NCBI GenBank assembly: GCA_964561105.1
Contig: CAZLOH010000001.1
Span: forward strand, 145,416 to 209,415
Length of the DNA: 64,000 bases
Direction of reading: 5' to 3'
Source of the DNA: JADLHS01 sp964561105
GTDB lineage: Bacteria; Verrucomicrobiota; Verrucomicrobiia; Limisphaerales; JADLHS01
Below, one piece after another: positions 26,440 through 35,124 of the stretch. The notes beneath the pieces were generated by a model. The model was not told the origin of the DNA and made no database searches. It worked only from the letters and a program-made list of their open reading frames with translations. The stretch's first letter is position 1. Each line of letters begins with the position of its first letter. Both the position numbers and the translations under genes were made by a program.

Positions 26440-27064
26440 AATCCTTAAATTACTTCCGGCCATTTTTGCCGCAGCAACGATGGCAGGATGCATGACGAAC
26501 GAACCGCCTTCTGAAGAATGGCGCAAGGCAGAACAAAGCGTGGCGCGCCAGGAATTGGCGTACACCAATGGAATGGCATGGCCTCCAACCGCCCACTCCA
26601 ACGAAATAGTGATGTCTCCTGGGACGCAAATAAGCGCCAGCACACCGGAAAGCAAAATCATCGTTGAAGCTGGTCAGGACTATGAGAGATCGTACACGTG
26701 GGACGGCGCTACTCGGTCCGCCAAGCTCTGGCCGCGAAAAACCCGGTGGTACGGTAGTCTCGGAATTTATTTTCCCGGGGCAGGCCAGCATTGGAAGTCC
26801 AATGGCGGAATCACACGGGGCGTGCTTCAGGAAGGTGTCTTGTGGTTTAAGACCACGGAGGACGCTGTCAATTGGCTTGCCGACGTGCAGTCATTGAAGA
26901 ACTGCGTTTACTCCAAGGGCGGATTGGTAGTGGCCTGGGAAAAAGTGCTGGCAAGGAAGCAACTCAATGTGGACGTGTGGCAACTCATGATTGGTGGCAA
27001 CAAACCGGCAGCGTTGCCTGGTAGTAGTGATGAGCAAATCAAAGTAACGCACTCGACGAATTGA
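26429..27064 (+). CDS. Lipoprotein, candidate immunity protein for the PLA2-like toxin
   Basis: The product has 211 residues from the ATG at 26429. It has a lipoprotein signal: a hydrophobic stretch (LLPAIFAAATMAGC) with the lipobox MAGC and Cys at about residue 20. The mature part has no recognised domain; it includes YERSYTWDGATRSAKLWPRK and a conserved-looking WYGSLGIYFPG segment. An envelope-anchored immunity protein fits a periplasm- or membrane-acting phospholipase. The assignment rests on overlap with the toxin gene and the signal. Confidence 0.6.
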   Translation: METKILKLLPAIFAAATMAGCMTNEPPSEEWRKAEQSVARQELAYTNGMAWPPTAHSNEIVMSPGTQISASTPESKIIVEAGQDYERSYTWDGATRSAKLWPRKTRWYGSLGIYFPGAGQHWKSNGGITRGVLQEGVLWFKTTEDAVNWLADVQSLKNCVYSKGGLVVAWEKVLARKQLNVDVWQLMIGGNKPAALPGSSDEQIKVTHSTN

Positions 27065-27699
27065 GCGGCTGTCCCGCACAAAAGGTGAGAAGGAATCTGG
27101 CTCGCCTCAAGCCGGCTCGATAGCAGGTCGGCCACCCGCGCCTGCCGCTCAGCCCTGGACGCTGCGTCTTCGCCTCGGAGTAACGACAACATCGGGCAGT
27201 TGAAAACTGCCAAGGGAACGGACCATGCCTTCAATTACAGCACTTATTCGTAGGTGGACACTCCGCGATTGCAGGAACAGTTCGGGTATGCCTACGATGC
27301 GGCAGGGAATTTGAACCGGCGCACGAACAACGCGCTGGTGCAAACCTTTGGTGTGAACACTCTGAATGAACTCACGAACGCCACCCGCAGCGGCACCCTC
27401 ACGGTGGCCGGACTCGTCAGCGAGCGCAAAACGCTCTACGCCTGAGATTACGGCATCACTAATGTGACGGTCAGCGGCCCGGGCCTGACCACGGGCAGTG
27501 CGACGCAATATGCCGAGGGCAGTTGGGCCGGGAGCGGCGCGGCGCTGGCCGACGGCAACAACACCTGCAGCGCCACCGCCACAGACACCGCCAGCCGCAC
27601 GGCGGTTGATTCGGCAAGTTTCGATCTCCCGGCTACCAACGCCTTCACGTACGATTTCAACGGCAACCTGACCAACGACGGACGGCGAGTGTTCGAGTA
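27065..27699 (+). pseudogene. Rhs core fragment (left part), second copy, with nonsense mutations
   Basis: This parallels the copy at 23641-24310, starting from the same junction phrase (GGCTGTCCCGCACAAA). Two stops interrupt it: TAG where the other copy has TAT (TATTCGTAG at about 27246), and TGA at about 27443 where the other copy has GGA. It keeps NLTNDGRRVFEYD intact and then runs into the left arm at the same codon as copy 1. Confidence 0.75.
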
Positions 27700-28005
27700 C
27701 GACTTCCCCCCGCCCGATTTACAATGCCGGACGCCCGGAATGGATGCCGGGACAATTCGCCGAACGGTCAACGGACAGGCTGTGTCCGGTTAATTGTCCG
27801 TCGCCCGTCCTGTATTGAGCGTGGCCGGACGCGAATAGCGGCTTTGTCCGCACGATCCTGTCCGCACGATCCTGTCCGCACGATCCTGTCCGCCCGGTCC
27901 TGACGATCTGTCCGCCGGTTGTCCCCAGCCAGCGACGGTCCGGGGCGTCCGTGTCCGTCCAGGGGGCGTTTGGGGTTGAAGGACGATGAAAAGTGTGTAG
28001 TTTGT
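27700..28005 (+). repeat. Left arm of TA cassette, copy 2
   Basis: This matches copy 1 from CCCGATTTACAATGCC onward for about 110 bases. It then has a TGTCCG-rich tract with a tandem triplication of the 13-base word TGTCCGCACGATCC (near 27845-27885). It ends at the GTG start of the Phd-type antitoxin. Confidence 0.75.
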
Positions 28006-28009
28006 CCGC

Positions 28010-28210
28010 GTGGAAGCAACGCTTACGGAACTACGCCGCGAAACGACCAAGGTTGTCCGCCCCGCCATGCACGGCGGCAAAGAGGTTACGATCACGGAGC
28101 ACGGACAACCAATGTTTAAGATTGTGCCTGTGCGCCCGGCCTTGGACCGTGCGGCGGCGTTGCAAGCTCTCATCGCCATCGGCCCAGTGGACTTCCGCCC
28201 GCGCAAGTGA
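28010..28210 (+). CDS. Phd-family antitoxin
   Basis: The product has 66 residues from a GTG start. The sequence LRRETTKVVRPAMHGG followed by VTITEHGQPMFKIVPV is the Phd/YefM pattern (N-terminal DNA-binding fold, EHGxPxxxIVP strand). Its stop overlaps the PIN toxin GTG by 4 bases. It is unrelated to the RHH antitoxin in cassette 1. Confidence 0.85.
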   Translation: MEATLTELRRETTKVVRPAMHGGKEVTITEHGQPMFKIVPVRPALDRAAALQALIAIGPVDFRPRK

Positions 28211-28608
28211 CCTTTCTGTTGGATAATAACGTCCTGTCCGAACTCTGGAAGCCAAAGCCGGAAACCAAGGTTGTTGATTTTTGCAACCGCGTGGAATGGT
28301 ATGTCCCCGTCCCAGTCCTGGCGGAAATTCAGGAAGGCGCGGAAAGTGCGCCAAGTCATGCCCGGAAGATCGAAATCAACAAGCGGCTGGAAGATTTTCT
28401 TTTGCGGTTCGGTGGCGCAGTGCTGGACTGGAACGCGGACACCGCGCGAACCTGGGGAAGGCTCAAACACTCGCCGGAAGTTAAGCGCCAGCCACAAGCC
28501 CTGTGGGATAGTTTGATTGACGCAATGGCAGTAAGTTACGGGGCGACGGTGGCGACGCGCAATGGTGATGACTTCCGTCACGCTCCAACTTTTAACCCTT
28601 GGGATTAA
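28207..28608 (+). CDS. vapC: PIN-domain toxin (VapC family), second cassette
   Basis: The product has 133 residues from a GTG start. It has the PIN acidic residues Asp in LLDNNVLSEL, Glu in AEIQEG, Asp in DSLIDAMAVSYG, and a final TRNGDDF. The length is normal, and it should act as an RNase inhibited by the upstream Phd protein. Its sequence is clearly different from the PIN toxin of cassette 1, so the two modules were acquired separately. Confidence 0.88.
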   Translation: MTFLLDNNVLSELWKPKPETKVVDFCNRVEWYVPVPVLAEIQEGAESAPSHARKIEINKRLEDFLLRFGGAVLDWNADTARTWGRLKHSPEVKRQPQALWDSLIDAMAVSYGATVATRNGDDFRHAPTFNPWD

Positions 28609-28745
28609 AACACCCTGCCCGGAGTTCCCCGCCCTTCACATCGCGGCTCACGAAGCTGCCCAACGGTTGCCCGCACACTCGTCCGGCTTCCGCGACTGGA
28701 ACTGCACCCAACCAGGCTCGGCCTGTACCTGCCGGCGAAGGCGAC
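28609..28745 (+). repeat. Right arm of TA cassette, copy 2
   Basis: This matches 25197-25329, including CATCGCGGCTC, CAACGGTTGCCCGC, CACCCAACCAGGCTCGGCCTG split by one base, and CTGCCGGCGA, then re-enters the Rhs phrase FQYSFNGNLTND. Confidence 0.7.
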
Positions 28746-29060
28746 GTTTCAATACAGTTTCAACGGCAACCTGACCAACGACGAATGGCGCGTGCTTGAA
28801 TACGACTTCCCTCGCCCGATTTACAATGCCGGACGCCCGGAATGGATGCCGGGACAATACGCCGGACGGTCAACGGACAGGCGGCACCCGGTTAATTGTC
28901 CGTTGACCGTTCTGTATTGAACCTGGCCGGATACCGGATAGCGGTTTTGTCCGCCCGATCCTGTCCGTTCGTCCGCCGATCCGTCCGCCGGATGTCCCCA
29001 GCCGGCGACGGTCCGGGGCGTCCGTGCGGAAGGAGGGTGCGTTCGGAAAAGAATTGCCCG
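28746..29060 (+). repeat. Rhs core stub plus left arm copy 3, without a TA module
   Basis: A short Rhs stub (FNGNLTNDEWRVLEYDF) leads directly into a third left arm starting near 28810. The arm has the shared segment GGACGCCCGGAATGGATGCC and the TGTCCG tract. No antitoxin or toxin gene follows; the tRNA-Ser gene begins 35 bases later. This looks like an empty or terminal unit of the array. Confidence 0.7.
28866..28910. repeat. Perfect 14-bp inverted repeat in the third left arm
   Basis: ACGGTCAACGGACA (28866-28879) and TGTCCGTTGACCGT (28897-28910) are exact complements across a 17-base loop. The two other left arms keep the first half but have a degraded second half. Confidence 0.65.
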
Positions 29061-29094
29061 CACCCGCGATTCGCGCCAGAGTAACGCCCACGGT

Positions 29095-29183
29095 GGAGAG
29101 ATGGCTGAGTGGTTTAAGGCGCACGCCTGGAAAGCGTGAGTAGCTAAACACTACCGGGGGTTCGAATCCCCCTCTCTCCGCCA
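29095..29183 (+). tRNA. tRNA-Ser(GGA)
   Basis: The 89-base gene includes an encoded GCCA end. The acceptor stem GGAGAGA pairs with TCTCTCC, the anticodon loop CTGGAAA sits between CACGC and GCGTG, a long variable arm is present, and the T loop is GGTTCGAATCC. The anticodon GGA reads UCC/UCU serine codons. Its 3' end is the integration site of the downstream island; the tRNA remains complete. Confidence 0.95.
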
Positions 29184-30433
29184 CTTTCAATTTTGGGACT
29201 CAAAGTGACAAGGGGTGACGGACAGTGATTTTCGCCAATGTGTTCAATGGTTTTATCTGCTTTGATTGCCTTCAATCCAAGGACCGCAGGTGACATGACT
29301 GGACGGGCCGGGAATAATTTTTGTGTGTCTCTTTGTGTGTCATTCCCGCTCGTGCTGAAGCCCGGAAGCTGCCTTACCGTCGCGGCCAACGGCAGTTGTC
29401 CCACGTCCGTATAAACTTTCATCGTCAGCCGCATGTCGCTGTGGCGGGCCAATTCCATCGCTTCTCGGGGTGAGACACCTGACCGTTGCAGCCGGGTGAT
29501 ATACGACGTACGCAACGCATGGAAGTCCAACCGATAGCCGCGCTCGTCCACCGCCGGGATGTTTGCGGCGGCGAAGTCCGCGCGAATCACGTCCATCGGC
29601 GGCACGCCATCAGGAAACAAGGCCGCGTTAGCCGACGCGCCACAGGTGGTCTTTAGCTGTTTCAATTCGGCTACAAGCTCGGGATGGAGCGGGCGGGGCT
29701 GCTCCTTGCGGTTCTTGCTCGACTTGGCCGGAAGCGCATAAAACGGATTGGGGTTGTCCAAGTTCAGGTGTCCCCAGCGGAGTGCATTGATTTCACCACG
29801 TCGCAACCCGGTATGGAGCACGAGCAAGTAAAGCAAGCGACGCTCTCCAGCAAGCAGCCGGCACGCCTCGTCATCACTCAAGGCACGCCGATGAAAGGTT
29901 TCCTTGCCGCGCATGTCCACCTTGGTCACGACCTCGAACGGATTGACCGCAGCCCGGTTTTGTTTGCGCAACCAAGTGAACAGCGCCGACAGGACGGCAT
30001 GATACTCATTGATGGTTTTGGGTGAATAGGTCTGCTGACTGCGCCAACGCAGAAACGAATCCACAGTAACATCGCGCAGGTTTTTCCACTGGCATTCCTT
30101 CATCAAGCGCCCAAGGCGATTATCCACATGCCGCACATGGTCGGCAGAACGGCCCAGCGCCTTCAAGTCGGCGACGTATTCATCCGCCAACTTCTGCAAC
30201 TCCTTCTCAAACGTCTCCCGTTGCGCCGTGGGCGCAAGCAGGCCAACCGCCGTTCGCTCAACATCCCGGATGCGTTCCCGCAACTTTTGCTCGGCGGTTT
30301 GCTTGTCGGCGCAGCGGAGCGAAATATCGAGCGGCTTGCCCTGGCCATCAAGCTTGATGCGGGCCCGCCAAATCCGGCTGGAGATCACCTTGCCGTTGCG
30401 ACGGCGTTTGATGCGATAAACGTATGCAATCAT
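29144..30433 (-). CDS. int: Tyrosine recombinase (site-specific integrase)
   Basis: The product has 429 residues. An N-terminal SAM-like core-binding domain spans about residues 65-180. The catalytic domain has Arg in HTGLRRGEINALRWG, His-x-x-Arg in LDFHALRTSYI, and His plus the Tyr nucleophile in LARHSDMRLTMKVYTDVG. The last residues, SGGERGIRTPGSV, are encoded antisense to the tRNA-Ser gene, so the current stop belongs to the chromosome side of the junction. In the excised circle the frame would continue into the right end of the island. The gene precedes, in transcription order, only the tRNA; the HTH gene lies just upstream. Confidence 0.92.
   Translation of the reverse strand: MIAYVYRIKRRRNGKVISSRIWRARIKLDGQGKPLDISLRCADKQTAEQKLRERIRDVERTAVGLLAPTAQRETFEKELQKLADEYVADLKALGRSADHVRHVDNRLGRLMKECQWKNLRDVTVDSFLRWRSQQTYSPKTINEYHAVLSALFTWLRKQNRAAVNPFEVVTKVDMRGKETFHRRALSDDEACRLLAGERRLLYLLVLHTGLRRGEINALRWGHLNLDNPNPFYALPAKSSKNRKEQPRPLHPELVAELKQLKTTCGASANAALFPDGVPPMDVIRADFAAANIPAVDERGYRLDFHALRTSYITRLQRSGVSPREAMELARHSDMRLTMKVYTDVGQLPLAATVRQLPGFSTSGNDTQRDTQKLFPARPVMSPAVLGLKAIKADKTIEHIGENHCPSPLVTLSPKIESGGERGIRTPGSV
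29159..29185. other. attL of the tRNA-Ser genomic island
   Basis: The 27-base segment beginning GGTTCGAATCCCCCTCTC and ending CGCCACT is identical to 63456-63482. It covers the T-arm and acceptor 3' half of tRNA-Ser, the classical crossover site of tyrosine integrases. Confidence 0.9.
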
Positions 30434-30448
30434 ATTTTGTCCTTTTGC

Positions 30449-30658
30449 CTAACGCTGTTCTACCTGACTGAGTTTTTGAAAATACGCTTTGACGTGGCTT
30501 TCCAGCATCCCGGCGGCGCGGCCAATGTGTTGTAGTGGCGGCAATTCACCGTTCTCCGCCTTGCGACGTACCGTGCGTTTGCACACGCCGAAAATCTTCT
30601 CCAACTCCGGCAGCCGTATCAGACGATCACCGAACCCAGGGGTTTCAACTGCTTTCAC
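30449..30658 (-). CDS. Small helix-turn-helix protein, excisionase (AlpA/Xis)-like
   Basis: The product has 69 residues. The core RLPELEKIFGVCKRTVRRKA matches the MerR-like HTH of AlpA/Xis proteins, with the following wing NGELPPLQHIGRAAGM. It sits 15 bases upstream of the integrase on the same strand, the usual place for a recombination directionality factor. It may also regulate the integrase promoter. Confidence 0.75.
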   Translation of the reverse strand: MKAVETPGFGDRLIRLPELEKIFGVCKRTVRRKAENGELPPLQHIGRAAGMLESHVKAYFQKLSQVEQR

Positions 30659-30662
30659 ACGA

Positions 30663-31358
30663 TTACTCCTTCCACTTCCATTTCTTTTCCGCTTTGTCCC
30701 ACGTTAATCCCTTCTCGATGCGCTTGCGGTATTCCTCGCCCTTCTTCCCCGGCAGCAAGGTGGCCAGAGCTTCGGCCACGAGGAAATGCACGTCTGATTG
30801 AAGTTCGTCCCGGTTGAGCGGTTCGTGATAGACCACCTTGCGATTCCCTTTGTCCTTCGGGTCGCTTTCCACAAAGGCATCGGCTTCCTTTGCTTCCTGG
30901 GGCGAACGCGGCTCATCCTCGCGGGCGACAGGCCGCAGCCGCTTGCGCTGTTCCATCAGAGTTTCTTGCGGTTCGTCCACGTATCCCGCCTTGCGCTTCA
31001 TTTCTGCCGCCCACGCCTTGCACTCGATCACGGAAAGGAAAATGTAGGGCCGCAACTTGGCCTTGCGTTTGACCCCAAGAAACGATTTTTCCTCCCGAGT
31101 GATATAAAAGATGAACGCCGTCAGTTTGCCCTCGCGAATGCGTTTATGCACTGCCGCCCGAGTCACGGGCACAAACATGGAAACGCCGCTGGGCGAAAGC
31201 CCGACATCACCTTTGTAGTACTCACCAAGCAGTTGATACCACTGGCCACACTCGGCGAAAGTCCCCTCGCACCGGAAGGCGCGCGTGCCGGGCGTCGGGT
31301 CGCCAACGATCCGTCGCAGTTCCAGGGGCACTTCGATGAACGGAAACTGAATGAACAT
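30663..31358 (-). CDS. Hypothetical island protein with a central HTH-like segment
   Basis: The product has 231 residues from the ATG at 31356-31358. It is not recognised. It has no signal peptide. The middle reads SGVSMFVPVTRAAVHKRIRE, which looks like an excisionase-type HTH, followed by a beta-rich stretch (TAFIFYITREEKSFL). The C-terminus is highly charged and ends KKWKWKE. It is 4 bases upstream of the Xis-like gene, so the three genes 31358-29144 are probably one unit controlling integration. Confidence 0.6.
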   Translation of the reverse strand: MFIQFPFIEVPLELRRIVGDPTPGTRAFRCEGTFAECGQWYQLLGEYYKGDVGLSPSGVSMFVPVTRAAVHKRIREGKLTAFIFYITREEKSFLGVKRKAKLRPYIFLSVIECKAWAAEMKRKAGYVDEPQETLMEQRKRLRPVAREDEPRSPQEAKEADAFVESDPKDKGNRKVVYHEPLNRDELQSDVHFLVAEALATLLPGKKGEEYRKRIEKGLTWDKAEKKWKWKE

Positions 31359-31393
31359 GGCAAGACAGACTGTGACAGATAGGAACACAGTTG

Positions 31394-31795
31394 TCAACCA
31401 TAGTTCTTAGAAGTGTTCTTGCGGCAAGTCCAGTCCGACGACGAACCCTTGCGCCCTTCGGATCGCCGGAAGAAAAAGTGCGCGCCAGGTTGTTCAGTCG
31501 CGTCGGCGACCGCAGGTCGCCGGTGGATGCCCTTCAAGATGCTACCGTGAACCGGCAGGCTTGGATCGAAGCCTGGCAGCAAGGCTGCCACCGAAACGCG
31601 AAAAACCTCGGCGAAATAATAAAGCTGGAATTCGTAAACATGGATCCAGCCGCCTTCGAGTTTGGATACCTCGCTGCGCGACAGCGGCCAGCCGGCGTCA
31701 TGCAGGCGGTCGGACAAGTTTTCCTGCGTCCAGCCGCGTTCGTAACGCAGTTGGGCGACACGACGACCAATGAGATTCTTTTTCCCCGGCTTCAC
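31394..31795 (-). CDS. XRE-family HTH regulator
   Basis: The product has 133 residues. The N-terminal domain IGRRVAQLRYERGWTQENLS and LSRSEVSKLEGGWIHVYEFQ is a Cro/C1-type HTH. The C-terminal half is basic and unrecognised. It reads toward the integration genes, 35 bases before the hypothetical gene, and may control them. Confidence 0.75.
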   Translation of the reverse strand: MKPGKKNLIGRRVAQLRYERGWTQENLSDRLHDAGWPLSRSEVSKLEGGWIHVYEFQLYYFAEVFRVSVAALLPGFDPSLPVHGSILKGIHRRPAVADATEQPGAHFFFRRSEGRKGSSSDWTCRKNTSKNYG

Positions 31796-32047
31796 TCAAC
31801 CGACAAACGCATTTACTTCTTTCGAGCGGGGGGTCATTAAGCTGGCCGCAAACGGACGGCCACACTCTCGCCAGTGAAGTCCTCAATGAGAGGCGCGAAA
31901 AACCGGAACAGTCGTCCGGCCCCATGGTGGGGATTGGAGGAGAATCGAGTTACCAAGTTGGCTCGTCTCGAAACGAGCAATAACACAGGCCGGGAGAATT
32001 TCAAGCGGACGACGTGCGCCAAAAAACACGGACGGGCGCGGTTGAAT

Positions 32048-32320
32048 TCATGGTTGAAGCTCCTTCGTGTGGCGGCTTCGGCAAACTTGCAGGGCTATGC
32101 ACGCGATTTCCAATGGCAGCCCGGCAGTCAATTGATGGGTGAGGATTTCCAATGCTACTGCATTTCGAGGATCGGTGATGGCATTCCAAGCCTTGCAAAC
32201 GCGCGCATCTTGAGAATCCCAGGGCAACGGCGTGCTTTCCCGAGTCGCGTTGCCCCAGCGGTGCTGCATTGCCTTTTGCAGACGAGCCCAGAGCGTAAAT
32301 ACGCGGTCTTATCGCTCCGT
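32048..32320 (-). CDS. Possible small hypothetical protein in a gene-poor stretch
   Basis: An open frame of about 86 codons (first ATG at 32269) reads FTLWARLQKAMQHRWGNATR and then AVALEILTHQLTAGLPLE, which has plausible protein composition. No family is recognised and no ribosome site is clear. The rest of 31796-32690 shows nothing I can support. It could be a remnant. Confidence 0.25.
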
Positions 32321-32692
32321 GTTTCCAGTGGTGATTCCTTTGTCAGATGTCCCGCTGCCTTTCCTCGGCCAAGCGCCGTACCTTGTCAAAGATGTTATGT
32401 TCCGCTTGATTGCTTCCGAGTCTTTTTCATGCCCACTCCTGCGATGTGCAAAACGAAACCTGAACTGCATCATCTTGAAAGCGAATTAGAATTAGTGCAT
32501 GGCAAGGTGGACGGAAAACCGAACGCCTTACTTATGGCAAGCCCTGCACTGGTTATCTGAAAGCAGAGTCGCTGCTGTGGTATCGGGACCGTGCTGGTTG
32601 GTTTTGTCTGGGCCCGTGGGCGTCGCCATCCAACAAGACCGCGATCCTGTTAATGCGGGGGCACATGAGACTAAACGTGGTAGGGTTGCGGC

Positions 32693-33541
32693 ATGGCAAG
32701 ACCACGCCGGATTGATCCACACATCGTGAAGCGGGCGCAACTGACCGCCGCCACCTCAACCTCAGCCGAGTCCCTGCGACAATGTCAGGCGGTGCTGCTT
32801 CCGGCTTTGTTCGGGGCAACGCTGGAACAAACGGCAGAGGTTCTCGGCGTCGGCCGCGCGACTGTGGCGCAACGGCTTGGCCAGCCGGTCAAACCGTCGG
32901 TGGTATACCGACTGCTGGCCCGCCATCCCAAGAGCAAACCCGAGGTTTAAGAAGCCTGGAAAAAAACTCCCTGAAGTGCTGGAAACCCTGCTGACTCAGG
33001 ACGCCGTAAAGGGGCGGCGCGTTCGGTTGATGTTTCGATGTTTCAGGATGAGGCGCGCTTTGGACGGATGGTGAGGATCGGCGCTGCTGGGCGCCAGCCC
33101 CGCAACGTCTGGTGGTGGACAACGGTTACGAGCGGGAGTTTCAGTACGTCTATGGTGTTGTCAGTCCCTTGGAAGGAGAACTGGACTGGAGGATCTGTTC
33201 GGCCATGAACACCGAACAGATGGGAACCTTTCTGGCTCAAGTCAGCGCCGCTCATCCCCAAGACTTCATCGTCAAGGTCGTGGATGGAGCCAGTTCGCAT
33301 GTCGCCAAGGCGTTGGTCGTGCCGGAAAAAATCCGCCTGCACCGGCTGCCGGGTTATTCGCCCGAACTCAATCCCCAAGCCCCAAGAACATCTGTGGGAT
33401 GAGCTTCGGGAAAAGGAATTTCCAAACCGCGTGTTTTCAGACATGGCCGGAGTCGTGCAAACCTTGGAGGCTGGCCTGCCACGGCTGGCTTCAGATCGGG
33501 ATCGCGTGCGAAGCATCTGCGCTTGGCCGTGGATTTGTTAG
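32693..33541 (+). pseudogene. IS630-family transposase remnant, multiply frameshifted
   Basis: The N-terminal piece (32693-32950) has an HTH region: LEQTAEVLGVGRATVAQRLG. Next come KKLPEVLETLLTQDAVKGRR and, one frame over, FQDEARFGRMVRIG with the first catalytic Asp. A later frame carries EREFQYVYGVVSPLEGELDW and VVDGASSHVAKALVVPEKI. The final piece HLWDELREKEFPNRVF is again shifted. At least three frame changes make it inactive. Confidence 0.8.
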
Positions 33542-33951
33542 TCTCATCTTGCAAGCGAACTAGAATATAAGCGAGCACATTCCCAGCGTGCCTTCCTAAG
33601 CGCCATTCCCCGGGCGAAGCGAACGCGGTCAAGATGTTCTCTGTGCGAGCAAGTGCTTTTTCATAATAGTTGTTCACTGGTCTTCATGTTTGGTTCCGTG
33701 CCCAAAGCCGGGCACAGTTTTGCGAACGCAAAACCTCAAGAGCAACCCACAGCGGCGGGCGGCGCTGTCAAGGCAGACCGCAGCCCCGAAGACTTTCGGG
33801 GCGAGGAACGCCTTGCACAGCACGAGCCGCCCGACCGCTGTTTTCTTCACGCGCGTTTAGCGGTTGCTGTCGCCTTTCTGGATTTTGATGGGCTGCAACT
33901 GCAATACCCATGAGCCGTGCTGGAGCTGGTTGCGTGAATGCGTTGCGGCGT

Positions 33952-35124
33952 CTACGGCGTCTGGTTGCGGATCATCGCGGCGATAATTTTGAGCCAGCGC
34001 ATTCCCAGGCAGCGCAGCGCGCAGGCGTGCCCCTGGCCTTTCTTGCGATGCGCCTCGTAATAGATGCGGGCCCAATCGCAATAATGGCGGCTGAGATCAA
34101 CCCACAGATGAATGGTAGCTCGCAGGAACCGGTTGCATTGGTAGCGCAGATAGACCACCGACACCTTGCCCGATTGGTAACTGACCGGAGCCATGCCCGC
34201 CAGACATTGCAAGGCTTGCGGCACGTCGGCCAATGCCTTGAGCGCAATTAGTTCGGCTAGCAGTCGCGGCGCCAGTTTCGGGCCGGCGCCGGGCAGTGAG
34301 GCGAACAGGCTGTGATCAGGATGTTGCTTGAAGCACTCAGTAATGAGCGCGCGGTAGCGGGTCAACTGCGCCTCCAAGGTCTGCAACATTGTCGCGGTGG
34401 CGACCGCCAACGCACTCTTGGCGGCGATCGTAGCGTCCGCACCGCAAAACTGATCGGCCCTGGCAAATATCTCCAGCCGCTTCTTGTTCCATTCTGGATG
34501 AAAGAGCTTCTGCGCGTGCAGGAAGTTTTGCCATTTGCGTTTTCCGGCCTGCACCAGGGCTCTGGGCGTGGGGAACCGTTCCACGAAGGCCCAGGCCGAC
34601 GGCGCACACCAATCCTCGAAGGCTTCCAACGCGGCGGGATAATACTCGTAGAGCGCCTGTTGAAGCTGGTTGATCAGGGCCGTGCGTTGTTCGATCAGCG
34701 TCACTTCATCCCGGCACAGCAACCGCAGCCGTTGCACCTGCGGTTCCGGCGCGGTCAACACGCGCCAGCTTTCCCCTTCCAGACGCAACGCATCGGCCAG
34801 CGCCCAGCAATCGGCGCGGTCGGTTTTCGTGCCACTGGGCAGCTTGCGCGTGCGGTACGATTTAGAGCTGCGCGGATGCACTGGATAAACGCGATAATCC
34901 AGCATTACCAACCGTTCAATGGCGGCGCTGTGGCCGGCTTCAACCGCGATGGCCACCTGTGGAAACTGCGCCAGTTTCTCCTGGCAAAGTGTCCAACCGG
35001 ACGCGGTGTGATCGAACCGAAATTCGACGACGATTTTTCCAGCACCATCCAACACCAGCACGTCGTGATGGTCTTTGGCCCAATCAAACCCGGCGAAGTG
35101 CATGACTTCGTTCCATGTTTTCAT
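33952..35124 (-). CDS. IS110-family transposase
   Basis: The product has 390 residues from the ATG at 35122-35124. The N-terminal RuvC-like DEDD domain shows Asp in FAGFDWAKDHHDVLV, Glu in AIAVEAGHSAA, and the acidic pair in KTDRADCWALADAL. The C-terminal domain has the family phrases SLPGAGPKLAPRLLAEL and LAGMAPVSYQSGK, the latter with the presumed catalytic Ser. IS110 elements lack terminal inverted repeats, so the ends are not placed. The gene is intact. The 33542-33951 region downstream has no gene and probably includes one IS end. Confidence 0.9.
   Translation of the reverse strand: MKTWNEVMHFAGFDWAKDHHDVLVLDGAGKIVVEFRFDHTASGWTLCQEKLAQFPQVAIAVEAGHSAAIERLVMLDYRVYPVHPRSSKSYRTRKLPSGTKTDRADCWALADALRLEGESWRVLTAPEPQVQRLRLLCRDEVTLIEQRTALINQLQQALYEYYPAALEAFEDWCAPSAWAFVERFPTPRALVQAGKRKWQNFLHAQKLFHPEWNKKRLEIFARADQFCGADATIAAKSALAVATATMLQTLEAQLTRYRALITECFKQHPDHSLFASLPGAGPKLAPRLLAELIALKALADVPQALQCLAGMAPVSYQSGKVSVVYLRYQCNRFLRATIHLWVDLSRHYCDWARIYYEAHRKKGQGHACALRCLGMRWLKIIAAMIRNQTP

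Noticed and set aside
27840..27890. CRISPR-like tandem repeats (TGTCCGCACGATCC)
   Set aside because: The repeats are directly adjacent with no spacers; this is simple tandem triplication.
28805..29060. Integron-type attC site in the TA-cassette arms
   Set aside because: The hairpin arms lack the GTTRRRY / RYYYAAC core boxes and no integron integrase is near; the tyrosine recombinase here is a tRNA-site integrase.
31796..32690. Plus-strand frame of 228 codons in the gene-poor part of the island
   Set aside because: Composition is mixed, no motif or ribosome site is seen, and the reading does not resemble a protein family; only a short minus-strand frame is listed at low confidence.
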